A DNA stretch of 64,000 nt from Atherinomorus stipes. Lineage: Eukaryota > Chordata > Actinopteri > Atheriniformes > Atherinidae. A program made the translations under genes and the position numbers. Positions within the stretch are counted from its first letter, which is position 1. Each line of letters starts with the position of its first letter. Location: NCBI GenBank assembly GCA_023101725.1, contig JALJCO010009114.1:434001-498000 (forward strand), written 5' to 3'. The notes beneath the pieces were generated by a model that saw only the letters and a program-made list of their open reading frames with translations, was not told the DNA's origin and ran no database searches. Positions 1-10,547 of this stretch are shown here, one piece after another.

Positions 1-111
1 AATTATTCTCAAAATCAGCTTATTGATCATTGAAGTGGCCCCAAACGGCTGCATTTGAATGTTTTGTTCATGAACATTAATGCCCACCCTCCAGTATAAT
101 TTAAGTAGATC
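1..111 (+). repeat. Interspersed repeat, copy A (partner at 9695-9793)
   Basis: Shares long identical blocks with 9695-9793, including AGCTTATTGATCATTGAAGT and GCTGCATTTGAATGTTTTGT, both in the same orientation. It ends in the shared AAGTAGATC. The family is not recognised. It begins at the window edge, so its left end may be outside. Confidence 0.85.
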
Positions 112-172
112 TTATGAGCCGTGCTGGATATGAAATGTTAAATAACAGACTGATAAGATGGTCAGAACCTTC

Positions 173-191
173 TATTATTATTATTATTATT
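173..191 (+). repeat. (ATT)n microsatellite
   Basis: About six uninterrupted ATT units. The open frame through it (poly-Ile) is a product of the repeat and not a gene. Confidence 0.9.
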
Positions 192-581
192 GGCAGTATA
201 CTTGCTACAATATTCAAAGAAGAAAGAGGGAAAGACAGCAGCTGTAATAGTGGTTGCCAGGGTTACATGGGGGCTTTTGGGGGAGCCTTATTTGCACTAT
301 GACTTTGCAAGTGCATGTGTGTATTAGTACACTGCACTGCTCTCATTCTACCCGTCCTGCAGGGCTGTTCAGCGGTTCTTGAGCTGCTGCAATCCTGCAG
401 GTCTTCTATGCCTCCCTGCTCCAACACACCTGGCTCTAAATAACGAGTGCAGAACTTCATAGGCTGTTAGATTCATTTGATTGTGTCAGATGTGCTGAAG
501 CTGGAAAGAACCTGCAGGACAACGGGAATTGTGTTTGGTTCATCAAAGAAATACAAAAGAAAAGAAACTGGAAGAAAGAAA

Positions 582-1660
582 GCTGCGTTTCCATTACAGC
601 TTTTCACAAAAAAAGTGATATTTCTAAAATTTCGAAAAAGTTCAATTGCGAGATGCAGGCGTTTCCATTGAATGCCGTTTAATGCCATTTGCGTAAGCCT
701 CAATTGACCTATGGCTAAACCACGCCCCCAAACGCGATGAGCCAATCACAGTGCGCACAGCTTTCCCATACACTCGGACATTCTCTGCTTAAACGTCCAT
801 TGAAATGCATTGAAGTTGGTCCGTTTTTGTTCGTTTTATGTTTTCTTTTTAGTTTAAAATGGTCAAACGTGTGCATGGGGTACATGCAACTCCGATACTA
901 GGTATCCCGAGAGGCTGGGTGACAGGGCGTATTTTTTTGCCTTTTACCAAGTCACATCAAGCCAAAGTTATTCGGCAGACCACAACATCAACTGAACGTG
1001 TATAAAATGAACAAGGATGTCTACATCTGTTCTAAGGTAAGGGAACATCGTATTCGAGGCAAATGTTGTCACTTTGCTTGAAAGAAATATGAAGTTACCT
1101 TCCCTAACGTTAGTTTGCTGGCTAACGCTAGCTAAACATGCTAGTTTTGGTACGTGGTAACGGTACATAATACGCTGTCGTGTAGTACAGGTGTGGTGTA
1201 GTAACGTCGATAACGACACGCCTCTGGCTTCCAAGCTGCAGCCAGACTGCTCCGCTTCCGTGGCTGTTTGATCAGTTTTTGTCAGATGATCACTTTTTGG
1301 CACAACAGCAGCAGCCGTGCAGTAGTTTGTTCAAGTAACTGAGGGAGCGACACGAGTCACATTCAGAGATTCACAGGCTGATTTCTACTCCCAGTTTAAG
1401 ACTTCTGAACAATTTCTTTTTGTTTGTTTGTATTGTTTTTATGTTTTTTAATTTATCTTGTCATGATCTCTCTGTCTGATCACGCGTCTGTTGTCCGTGT
1501 TGACAGCTGTCATCTCCCGAAATGTCACATAGCGCCTGTCACCGAATGTTTGTTTGTCCGAGTGAGTGGAGGGGGGGCGGGGCTTAGCCATAGGTCAATT
1601 CTCGTAAAACCTCATCCCGCCAGACTTTATTCTGAGAAGGATGGAGATTTATAGCATTTT
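582..1660 (+). mobile_element. Inverted-repeat DNA transposon carrying a THAP-domain relict
   Basis: Subterminal inverted repeats are visible: CAATTGACCTATGGCTAAAC near 702-721 is matched in reverse complement by GTT/GCTTAGCCATAGGTCAATT near 1580-1602, each next to a GGGGCG or CGCCCC block. The left end has the GCGTTTCCATT motif shared with elements at 4081, 54043 and 57407, and the right end (AGACTTT...GGATGGAGAT) resembles 54185-54205. Between the arms lies a decayed THAP first exon (see 859-1036). No catalytic transposase domain is seen, so this copy is non-autonomous. The outer limits are approximate and no target duplication was found. Confidence 0.6.
859..1036 (+). pseudogene. Decayed THAP zinc-finger domain exon (transposon-derived)
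   Basis: Starting at an ATG (859), parts of a THAP domain can be read, spread over three frames. First comes MVKR, then CAWGTCNSDTRYPERL in the next frame. This matches the C-x(4)-C opening seen in fish THAP proteins. Next is the FxPF-like IFLPFTK, then GRPQHQLNVYKM followed by NKDVYICSK. The last segment ends at 1036 directly before GTAAGG, a good splice donor, as expected for a first exon. THAP domains bind DNA through a C2CH zinc site and occur in P-element, Kolobok and related transposases. At least two frameshifts, and loss of the downstream exons, make it non-functional. Identification rests on recalled family motifs, not a search. Confidence 0.65.
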
Positions 1661-1925
1661 GTGATTTTGACCTACTGCTGTTGCTGCTGTCCTCATCAGG
1701 AGACAAAAGCGGTGGATGATGATTCAGAGGGAAACTATGTGTGGAGCCCTCTGATAACATTGGCTAGAAAAAAAAAACTTGTGGCCATATGTTACGAAGG
1801 CATGACCACAAGATGGCTACACATTATTAAATCATGGTAGATTACTGACATGTGGGAATGACACAATCATGTCATGGTTATGCGTTACAATTACGTGGAA
1901 ACAACAAATAACTTGAAGCCAGTTG

Positions 1926-2150
1926 TTACAAACACATCAAGAACTTGCACTTTGTCTGCATGTTGTCCAAAATGAACTCAGATTTTTCATATAAGGCCTG
2001 TGTGACTGGTAAAATTTCCTCGATCGCTCCTATTCCAAAGTTAATGTTTGTATCATCATAAATATCAAAATCTCCGTTGAGGCAATTCACTGGTCCCCCT
2101 CTTCCTGACATAAGGTTTCTGTGACCTACTTTTGTGATAAACCATATCAT
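1926..2150 (-). pseudogene. Possible piggyBac-like transposase fragment
   Basis: An open frame of 74 codons on the minus strand contains GDFDIY, then FGIGAIEEIL, then SEFILDNMQTKCKFL. The order and spacing resemble the DFEIY, GLGxxVVL and YxLFFDNxFTS blocks of PGBD/piggyBac transposases; the Asp-Asn pair would be a catalytic-region residue. The FTS part is not conserved, and no flanking transposase segments could be read, so any function is lost. The match is short and from memory. It could also be a chance open frame. Confidence 0.35.
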
Positions 2151-2578
2151 TAAAATATCAGACTTTCATAATCTGGGTAAATGGTGCCAGCACTCACTGG
2201 CTGGTCTGATAACAAGCACATTGCTGAAGACAAAGACCTTCAAGGACCCACATGCGACCTGCCAAGAGGCCAGCCTCCAGGAACGACCGTACAGTAAAAG
2301 GTGCCTGCTCTGACGTGGACTTCAGAGTCCTTCCGGAACTTCGTGCTGACGCCCCGTCCAGTTGTAGTGTGCCTTCTACTACAACTGTACCAACGTCTTT
2401 TCTCTCTCATCTCCTCTTGAATAAATTATTTATGTACCACGTAGATGAATATATTTTAATAAAACAGCTTAAAAAATCTCAACTTGCCTGGCTGATTAAT
2501 TGTCCTCTTTTCTGCCACAACATACTCATTTCCTCATTTCAAAACCGGACTTAAACATTTCTGTGAGCTCCTCAATTA

Positions 2579-3432
2579 TCAAGCCTGAGGTCGTTTTCAC
2601 GCGTATCTGGGTGGAGCCAATCGCTGCCGCAGCAGTGATTACAACGTTTCAATTTTCAACTAGTACGGCTCCGTTTCACCACTGTTTTTTAATCACTGCG
2701 CCCAGCAGTCGCTCTTCAGACTGGAGTGTTGTGTATCCATGGCAACCAGATGGAAGTAGACGCATTCCAGCTGTAAAGCGTGGCTACGTTGTAAACAAAA
2801 CACACGTGAATGGAGTGTGTCAAAGACGAGACACGGTTGCATGTGGAGAACAATGTCATCATGTACTGGAGGCAGATTTCCAGACAAACCAGAGCAGGAC
2901 GCAGTGATTCTGTTGAACCGCGAAGTCCGGTTTGCAGATATTATCGGCAAACAGCCAGGTACCGGTAAGTTGTAAACATGAGCATTAGCGCTTAGCCTGC
3001 TAGCCCTTGTTGGTAATTTTTCCAGTGTTTGAACGCCCCGTTGATATTAAAAATACATTAGTAGCTAGCAAACAAGATGATACTAAACATTACAGGTAGG
3101 CCATGTAACCCTGTTATTTGTAGTTTAACACTCTCAATAAGAAGGATATCCTAATCGTAGCTATGGCTGCCTACGGATACCTGTTTAGTTCAAAAAGGCG
3201 GAGTATCTGGGATTTAGGTCGAGCTAAAGCTGATGTGCGTTCACACATCACTCGCATCGCATTTCAGGTCGATGCATGCCGCTCCAAAACCACCCCGTTA
3301 AGCCGGTCAGAGCGGGCGAGTTAGGTTGACTACAAGCACGAGTGGAGTGTTCACACAGACCCAGTGGTTCCGTGTTCGGTACCAAAACTTAGTTCAGTCG
3401 ACCTAAATGGGTCCTGTGTGAAAACAGCCTTA
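2579..3432. mobile_element. Possible non-autonomous DNA transposon
   Basis: The left end reads GCCTGAGGTCGTTTTCACGC. The right end, in reverse complement, reads AAGGCTGTTTTCACACAGGA, a terminus I associate with a common teleost short element. The interior contains CTAGC-rich TAGCGCTTAGCCTGCTAGCC. Ends are imperfect and no target duplication was found. Confidence 0.35.
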
Positions 3433-3663
3433 GTTTAACGCTCCCTCATTCGTGATCCACATGTCTCTGGGAAAAGGACAAAGCTCCACAGGATTCCGAA
3501 GGTTCAGGTCAACTCTTTGCCACATGTACGTAAAAATTGTACAATGATTCTCCACAACAACAAAACGAATTTCCAGAGATAAAGTCAGAAAATGGGAGGT
3601 CAAAAAACTGAGCAGCTCTACTCCACACTTACCTGTACCTCTGCTCGTGTACTCGGACTGCAA

Positions 3664-5467
3664 GCAGTCAAATATGCAAATAAGTTAAGCTTAAGTAGCA
3701 AACGCTCTTATGTGACATTAAATGACCATCTTTAGATCTTAATTTTAAATTAAAATCAAAAATATATTTAAATATTACAAACAAACATGAATTCTCTCTT
3801 TTAATAACTTAACTTATAAATGGCATTTAGGCTCCTACAATTTCTGTTTGGGCAAACGTATCCCATCAGCCATTTCACATTGTCTCGTTGTTCCTTGGTT
3901 TTATACCAGTTTTAGTTTGTCTTTTGCATTTTTGTTTTATGCTTTTATTTGCCCTTATTTCTTTGTACAGTGACCTTAGGTGTTTTGATGCAGAACTTTT
4001 AAATAAAATGCATCATTATGCAAATAGGAAAACCTATTTTTGCCCCAATGTCACGTCCGATGGCATGTAAATGTGAAAAAGGGTTTCCATCACACTTTTG
4101 TGATATACTTCTATAACGAGCCGTCTGAAAAACAGACGGGTGCAAAAAAAAAAAAGAAATGCTGAGTTTTTTCTAAATTTAGTTGCTTCCATTATGTTTT
4201 TTAGTGCAATATTTAAGTTTTGTGAAATTCTAGATGTAATAGAAACACAGCCAGAAAGAAATGGATGGAGCAAGAAAAAAAAATTCAAGTGGACATCAAA
4301 TGGACTTTTACTACCTGGAGAGACCTCAGAGTAAAGGAACGAGATGGAGGGTGAATTAGTTGTTGAAATGGAACGCCTCACTGAGAATATCCGCGCAAGT
4401 TAAATTCTTTTATACATTGCTTTTGCATGCAGTTACAAAGATAGAAAGGGTAGAAAATGTAATATGTTGGTTCATTTACCAAATTTCAAGACATATTTCC
4501 TCATGTGTGAAACCATTTAACTGAGGAGGATGCATTTTCCTTTTTATACACCGTATGATTCAGCTGCAGCATTATGTACATGTTTTGTGCTTATTTTATT
4601 TTTGTGTTCATGTTTTTGATCATGTTTGCCGTCAAGGACAGAAATAAAACAAAACTATAACCGCAAAATGGATTAGCACCTCAGGGTGAAATGACCCTTT
4701 GATTAAACCACTTTAGAAAAAAAAAAATACTTTCAAAGAGCCCGTTTAAAAGATGAGGTGCTGTGTTTCACCAGCTAGCCCTGGGGTTATAATGTCACAG
4801 CCATCAAAGCAAATGTGTGTAAAATTCACATCAAAATAAAAAGGAAAATGCTATCTATCAGCCGCACATGTAGGCATGCCAAAAGAGGGTACATGTTATT
4901 TATCACATCTCACGCTGTCGGTGAAATAATGAAATCAAACGCAACATGCTGCAGCAGCAGGTACCACATTTCATCCTCAGCTTTGGTTGATGGAAGCAGC
5001 TGTTGCATTTGCAGTTGTGTCGTCCTGCTAGTTTTGCTTTTCGGGTCTGCAGGGAAGCAAATTTTACACTGATTCATGCTGTACCTGTCGCCGGGAACTG
5101 TGACAGCAGCAGGATGATTGCAAGGGTGATTTGGTTCCACAGAGTCTTGTTTATCAGCAGCCATTTAGCCGAGCGTGTCTTCAAACCCTCAAAAGGATAA
5201 TTTAGCAGTTTACACTGCTGTACTCTCACAGAGACGCACTCCAGAGCAATGAAGAATCTGTTGTTCTAGCGGCCGAAACATCTTGAGATTAGAAACATCT
5301 AGTCCTGTTTGATGTGTTCTGGCCAAGCAACATTTTTTCTTTTTTTTTTTTTTTTTTTAAGGAAATTGATTTTTTTTAGTTCATTAGAAAATAAAAATTC
5401 AGCCCATGCTTGCTACAAATACTCAACTGGAAGCCCTTCTTTTCACACTCATTTTTTTCCTACTTAC
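3664..5467. other. Non-coding stretch around the 4081-4252 element
   Basis: I see no gene. It is A/T-rich with poly-T at 5333-5358 and an A-run at 4145-4156. Around 3890-4010 there is a T-rich segment with an AATAAA, which could be a retroposon 3' tail, but I cannot place it. Confidence 0.5.
4081..4252. mobile_element. Short inverted-repeat element (GTTTCCAT family)
   Basis: Left GGGTTTCCATCACACTTTTG and right (reverse complement) GGCTGTGTTTCTATTACATC are imperfect inverted repeats around a 172-bp A/T-rich core. The same GTTTCCATT...AATGGAAAC signature bounds copies at 54043-54390 and 57407-57772. Confidence 0.5.
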
Positions 5468-6094
5468 TTATAGGGATATTGTGTAAGTTCTCCTGTTATT
5501 TATTCACAAAAACTGATTATTTGGTTCAAAAGTGTTTTTCCATTAATCAGTAATCACTCCCATCAACAAACTGAAGTGCTTCTGTAAGCTCAGAATTTTC
5601 CGTTCATATCATTCATATCTGCATTGAACGGGTCGGCTCGGTGGTGGCTACCATGTCATGTCACCATATTTTTTACGTTCTGTAGAAGCGTGACAGCAGG
5701 AAACCACAGAAACTCACCAGAGACACCAGAGTTTTCAGCTCAGTTCGAGGTAATGCCTTTGAAAAGTCACCGCAGGTGCAGAGGAGGGAACTGAGTGTCA
5801 AACTGATGCTGCATTCGTGTACAGTCGGGCAGACAGCTGTCGGTAACAAACCAGATGTCATTTTTATCACAGAAGCCCAGAGAAAGACGGGAAAACAATA
5901 CGACATTGCCACGACAACATATCAAATGTGGACTGAAGTCACTGTAACTGACAGACCACGTCTTCACATAGAGGTTGTTTATGCCTTTACATGCAGCGGC
6001 TGTCATCCGTCTGCCCGGTTTCACACGAACGCAGCATGAAAAGTACGAGGAAGCTGCTCGCGATATACAGTTGTTACACAATGTCCCTTTAAAG
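5468..6094 (+). mobile_element. TTAA-flanked MITE, family 1, copy 1
   Basis: Terminal inverted repeats: AGGGATATTGTGTAA at 5472 and TTACACAATGTCCCT ending near 6088. The right side is followed by TTAA; the left flank is TTAT, probably a decayed TTAA. It is collinear over about 620 bp with 43349-43980 in the same orientation, sharing for example AACTGATTATTTGGTTCAAA and AACAAACCAGATGTCATTTT. No coding capacity is apparent; the short open frames here are not conserved in frame between the copies. TTAA targets with AGG-type ends fit Kolobok-class elements, which is an inference from termini only. Confidence 0.8.
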
Positions 6095-6177
6095 GCCCAA
6101 AATGTAACTTTTCAACATTAAAAATCTGCATTTCTGACTCAATTTGATGGCACACCAACATTCATTATGTGCATTTC

Positions 6178-6262
6178 GGTTTTAAAGGGGCCTTTTTGGG
6201 GGAGAGGGGGGAAAAATTTAAATCCAGGGGGCTTTGGGGGTAGGGGGGGGGGAAGGGGTTAG
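6178..6262. other. G-run region, probable sequence or assembly artefact
   Basis: An 85-bp stretch made almost entirely of G runs with short A, T and C interruptions. It sits where the left terminus of the following repeat should be. Compare 40802-41160, which looks the same. Confidence 0.55.
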
Positions 6263-6566
6263 GCTGTCACTGCCCAGCTGAGAAACCGCACTATGCAACT
6301 TTTTCCATCAGGCGCGGCGTGACGTAGAAAGTATAGGTCACCGATAATGAGTTGGTGAATACTGGGTGTTTTAAACGCATACCATGGCAGATTTGCCTAA
6401 GAAACACAAGCAAACATCGGAGGAGGGGACTGAACAAAAGATAAGTGTTTTACTGGCTGGAGTGAGTTCACAGTACACGTAGGATGAAGATGGATGCTAG
6501 TTTAGCTGCTGTTAGGGGGCACGTCACTGAGAAAATTGCTGAAAGTTCTGTAGTGCATCTTTAAAA
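6263..6566 (+). mobile_element. TTAA-type non-autonomous element, family 2, copy 1
   Basis: Contains CCCAGCTGAGAAACCGCAC and an ACCATGGCAGATTTGCC segment, and ends GTGCATCT followed by TTAA. The copy at 23870-24206 has the same CAGCTGAGAAAC...GCAC opening, the same AAACC/ATCGGAGGAGGGGAC-type middle and a TGCTGCT-TTAA end. The left terminus is obscured by the G-run stretch. Confidence 0.55.
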
Positions 6567-9500
6567 GGTACCATATTTCATTAGTAAGGGCCCAAATCCT
6601 AACAGCTGAGCCTTATAATGGGAAATGGTCTCTGTCAAGTGATGCTGCAGTGAAGGGAAAGATTAAAGGATAAATCCAGCTTCTCTGTTATATTCACAGC
6701 TTCTTGGCTTCTCTGAGAACCAGATAAAACTGGAATATCAGGGGCGACCTAGAGAAGAAATAAAAATGTGGCGGTGCATGTTGCCAGGTGCTTCCAAATC
6801 AACACACGGGGGCTGATGTGACTTGGAGAAGCCCCCATATCAGCTCTTCACATACATAATGTGAAACTGTGGCTGGGTAAGCAGCAAAAAGACATTTCAT
6901 CATCATAGAACGTCTCATTTCTAGAGAAAACATGAACATATATTGTGACATGCAGCGTGTTCCTGCTCGCAGTTATTTACAAGATGCTGCATGTTGACAA
7001 CAGCATTTGGGGATTTTATTTGGTTGAACACAGAAACTGCGTATTCCTCTTGGACTGTATCTGTCGTCAGACCTTGGACTTGGTGTCCAGCCTCAGGGGA
7101 GCCCCAGAAATCACCCTCCCGACTCCCTGTGGAGACTGGCAGAAAGAAATGTGCAACAGAATGGAAATCTTAAGACGCGCAGCCCTCCCAGATTGCCACT
7201 GAAAGCATCTACAGCACACTGGATAAGATATGCAACCAAGCATCAGTAATGAGGGAGAGGGTGAGACAGAAAGTGCATCGTGGGCAGGCAAATAACAGAC
7301 AAGAGACTCAACATTCATTCTTATTTAGCCCTCCAGAGGTTTGGGGCATCAGCTGTGGCCTCTATTCATTTGATGTAGTTTTACTGATCTAATGAATGAC
7401 TGCCATGTGAGAAATTTAAAGTAGATCCCAGATGTGGAAAGACAGAATAAGTGGACTCAAAATGTGCGATTGTCCTCCTCAGAGACAGAACCAAGCAAAA
7501 GAGAGAGGGAAAGCTGAGTGGCATCCATAAAACAATTATCATAGACAGGGATGACGTGCCTTGTAGAGCTGACTGGCTCCACTGGTAGCAGCGGGGCTTC
7601 AGATGGAGTACGCTCTGCAGATGACGGCATTATTTATAGATGAAAGAGAAGCTAAAACATAGCGATCAATGCACAGATGAGACCAGCAACCCAACCTGAG
7701 CGCGCAGCAGAGTGAGATGTGAGCGCTGCGAGTCGGGCAGGTGCACGGCTGCTTTAATGTCGCCCCCCCTTCCCACTAGAACAAACCAGCTATTTAACAG
7801 CCACCTCGATCACTCCAACCATGGCGAGAAAGAGAGTCCGGTCTTGTCCTCATTTAGCAGAACCACTAAATGAGCCTGCATGACCGCCGAGGAGTTACGA
7901 CCATTTGAGCAGATCCATCAGGGCAGTTTGCAGCCGTGTTTCCGCATTTGAACACATTCCTGCACACAAGCACCCTCACAAATCTTTTGTTATCACCAAC
8001 AGTGTTGCCACTGTGAGACCAGCACCCCATGTGTGATGCGGACCGCTCCTGCTAGCCAGGCTGGTGCAGAGGGATAGGAAGTGGGACCTTGGAGAGTACA
8101 TTAACCCACACCGATCTGCCAAATACAGCAGCAATTTCACACCTGAGTGGATAAAAACACGATCATTCATTTGAGCCGGTGACAGGGGGAAAAAAGAAAA
8201 AAAACCTCTTGGCTTGGATTCAACCATCGAGTATGAGACATATGTTTGCCATCATTCAAGACAGCAGCTGGAGAAGATAGTACATTTATTTCATTGTAAT
8301 CATCTATCCAATCGTTCAGTTGTTTTCTCCAACCACTTGTCTCCTAACAAATTTCTGCTGCGTTCGGTTGTCAATTCCCAGTTTAGGGTGATCAAATGGT
8401 GTAATGATTTACTCTCGGCAGCTGGGTCTGCTGTGTGGGCAAGTGAAGAACAAAATAAAAGGATTACAGATAAAATTGATTCCTGATTGTAGTCACAAAG
8501 CAGCCAGCAGTTTAAAGAAAATGGTTATAAATGAAGCCTAACAGTAGTTCTCAGGAGCTGCGGTGATGCTGTACAACTTAAACACTGTTGTACTAACAAT
8601 ATTTCCCTTAAGTGGTGTCGGGAAACCCGTGAGAGTAAAGGCCAAGTGTCAAATCACATTGAAATAACAAGCAATGCAGCTGTTTTGTTACACCGGGAGG
8701 CCCCAACCCTCCTAACATGGCTCCGTATTAAACATTTTTCCCCCCATGAAAACATGTAAATGCAATAATGACATGCAACTGTTTCTCACGTCTGTTTCCC
8801 TGCAGTAACTGCAGTGGGTGTGTTTAATGTGACAGCTTTTAATCTCAAAGGGCTGGTAGATTTAACGGCGCGTACAATCGACTGGAAATACAAAGCTGGA
8901 TGGCTCCAATTTGCTGTTCTCTCTTTTGCCTTTCCTCAAAATTTTTGATGTGCAGCGCTTATCAGAACCTCAGCAGTGTGAACTCCGAGTTGACACCGCA
9001 GGAGAGGAGTTTTTAGATCCTTTGATGTGTGATTTCTGGTGAACAAGGGCGAATGTGATGTACATGCGAGAAAAGACACCAATTAAGGAAGGAGCCACAC
9101 TCCCAGGGAAGTCACACCATTATTTCCTTGAGACCCACTCAAACTTTGACAAAGGGCATGAATCAAACCGAACCCTTAGGCAAGGGCAGGAAAGAAAAAT
9201 TGTATGTGTTTGTGCGTACAAGTGTAGACTGCATCCGGCACAGCAGAGCTTTGAGGCTGGGCAGCTACAAACGAGATAAGACAGTCGGTGAAGGAGGAGA
9301 AGGGGAAATTTCAGGGGTCTTCAGAAAGAAGCTCTCCAGGCAGACGAGGTGACTCTCTCAGCCATAAGGCATGAGAACAAGATCACACCGAGGGTTTTGT
9401 GTCTGTTTACCTAGTTTATTCCTCACCGGTTGGTTGGGAAGGCGTCAGCTGTGCCCTTAATTCAGGTCTGCCAAATAATTTAGCTGAAAATGTCTCGTTT

Positions 9501-9694
9501 CAGGACAAAAACAGCCGCTAACTACTTGATGCAATGAATGCAAAACTCTTTAATCCGTCTTTTGAATGGGAAAGTTGAACATGCCAAAACCAAGAAAAGA
9601 TGTTTTTAATGTGCTTTGAACCCCTATAAAGCAAAGAGGTGAACTGAGGCTCTTTCATCAATAAACCTTTCTCCATTTAGGGAATGCAGTATTT
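6567..9694. other. Unique-looking non-coding DNA
   Basis: About 3.1 kb with no recognisable repeat pair and no credible coding exon. Open frames here are short and lack splice or family support. It could be ancestral intergenic sequence that also contains conserved non-coding elements, which cannot be judged from one sequence. Confidence 0.5.
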
Positions 9695-9793
9695 AATTAT
9701 TCCCAAATCAGCTTATTGATCATTGAAGTGGGCTCAAATGGCTGCATTTGAATGTTTTGTTCATTAACGGCCCACCCCTGCAGCAAGTAGATC
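9695..9793 (+). repeat. Interspersed repeat, copy B (partner at 1-111)
   Basis: Near-identical to 1-111 over most of its length. It is cut off by the poly-C tract at 9793-9808, whereas copy A continues with TTATGAGCC. Confidence 0.85.
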
Positions 9794-9808
9794 CCCCCCC
9801 CCCCCCCC
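9793..9808 (+). repeat. Poly-C tract at a repeat breakpoint
   Basis: Sixteen C residues join a truncated repeat (copy B) to the interior of a foldback element whose outer arm (about 130 bp in the copy at 57800) is missing. It may be a real tract or a collapsed gap. Confidence 0.7.
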
Positions 9809-10547
9809 TTATCTTTCATATATTGGAGTTCACCGGCGACCGAACCAAAATCCACAAAAACTTGCCAATATTCCCCCATACTGCTGGTCCAATGTAGTCC
9901 AAGTGTCCTAAGTGAGTAGTGTCCATAATTGACTCTAAACATCATTTACTATATTTTTATAGACTAAACGGTGCTACATCGAGCTGCCGCAAAGCGCGCC
10001 CATGCCAGTTCACGTCACTACGGAAGCCACGGCAGACGAGATTGTGTGGTCTCTTTTTCTTTCTCTCTTTTAAATCAATAGCCAACGCCTCCTGTGTTTG
10101 TCCCGGTTTGTCCACAGCTCTTAGCACAATGTAAACAGCAAATTTCTTCTTCTATGCTTGCATTATTGGCAGAGTAGGCACTGACTGCCAGCTGCTTCCG
10201 TAGTGTTGTGAACTCGCACAAACGTGCAAATTGAAAATGCAATGTACCACTGTTAAGGCTATAAAAATATACTAAATGATGTCATTTCCAGTCAATTATG
10301 GACGCTTCTCGCTCAGGACACTTGGATTACATTGGACCAGCAGTATGGAGGAATATTGGCAAGTTTTTGTGGACTTTTAAGGACCCTTTTGGTTCAGTCG
10401 CCAGTGAGCTCCATTATATGAAAAGTTGTGGGAAAACGAAAACCTGTCTGCATTTGAGATATTAAAAAAGTGCTCCAGAGTCTTGCTCAGCATGAGGGGG
10501 AGTAGAAAACGAACGCACATCATTCTGTGGGTGTACTATTCCTTTAA
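9809..10547. mobile_element. Foldback MITE with long inverted arms, TTAA end (family 3)
   Basis: The left arm (9809 to about 10045) and right arm (about 10193-10547) are inverted copies. For example, CCACAAAAACTTGCCAATAT on the left is GGCAAGTTTTTGTGGACTTT on the right, and the block around TCATTTACTATATTTTTATAG is mirrored. The right terminus read inward is TTAA-AGGAATAGTACACCC, followed by CACAGAATGATGTGC. The left terminus is lost at the poly-C tract. A half-copy is at 57800-58206 and a terminal fragment at 63401-63429. No coding region. Confidence 0.8.

Noticed and set aside
3633..3657. Minus-strand 25-nt micro-exon-like sequence between TTGCAG and GTAAGTG
   Set aside because: Acceptor and donor are good, but no adjoining exon or protein family could be found. 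Chance is likely over 64 kb.
5776..6039. 87-codon open frame inside the family-1 MITE
   Set aside because: The sister copy at 43.4-44.0 kb does not keep the frame, and the element has no coding history visible.
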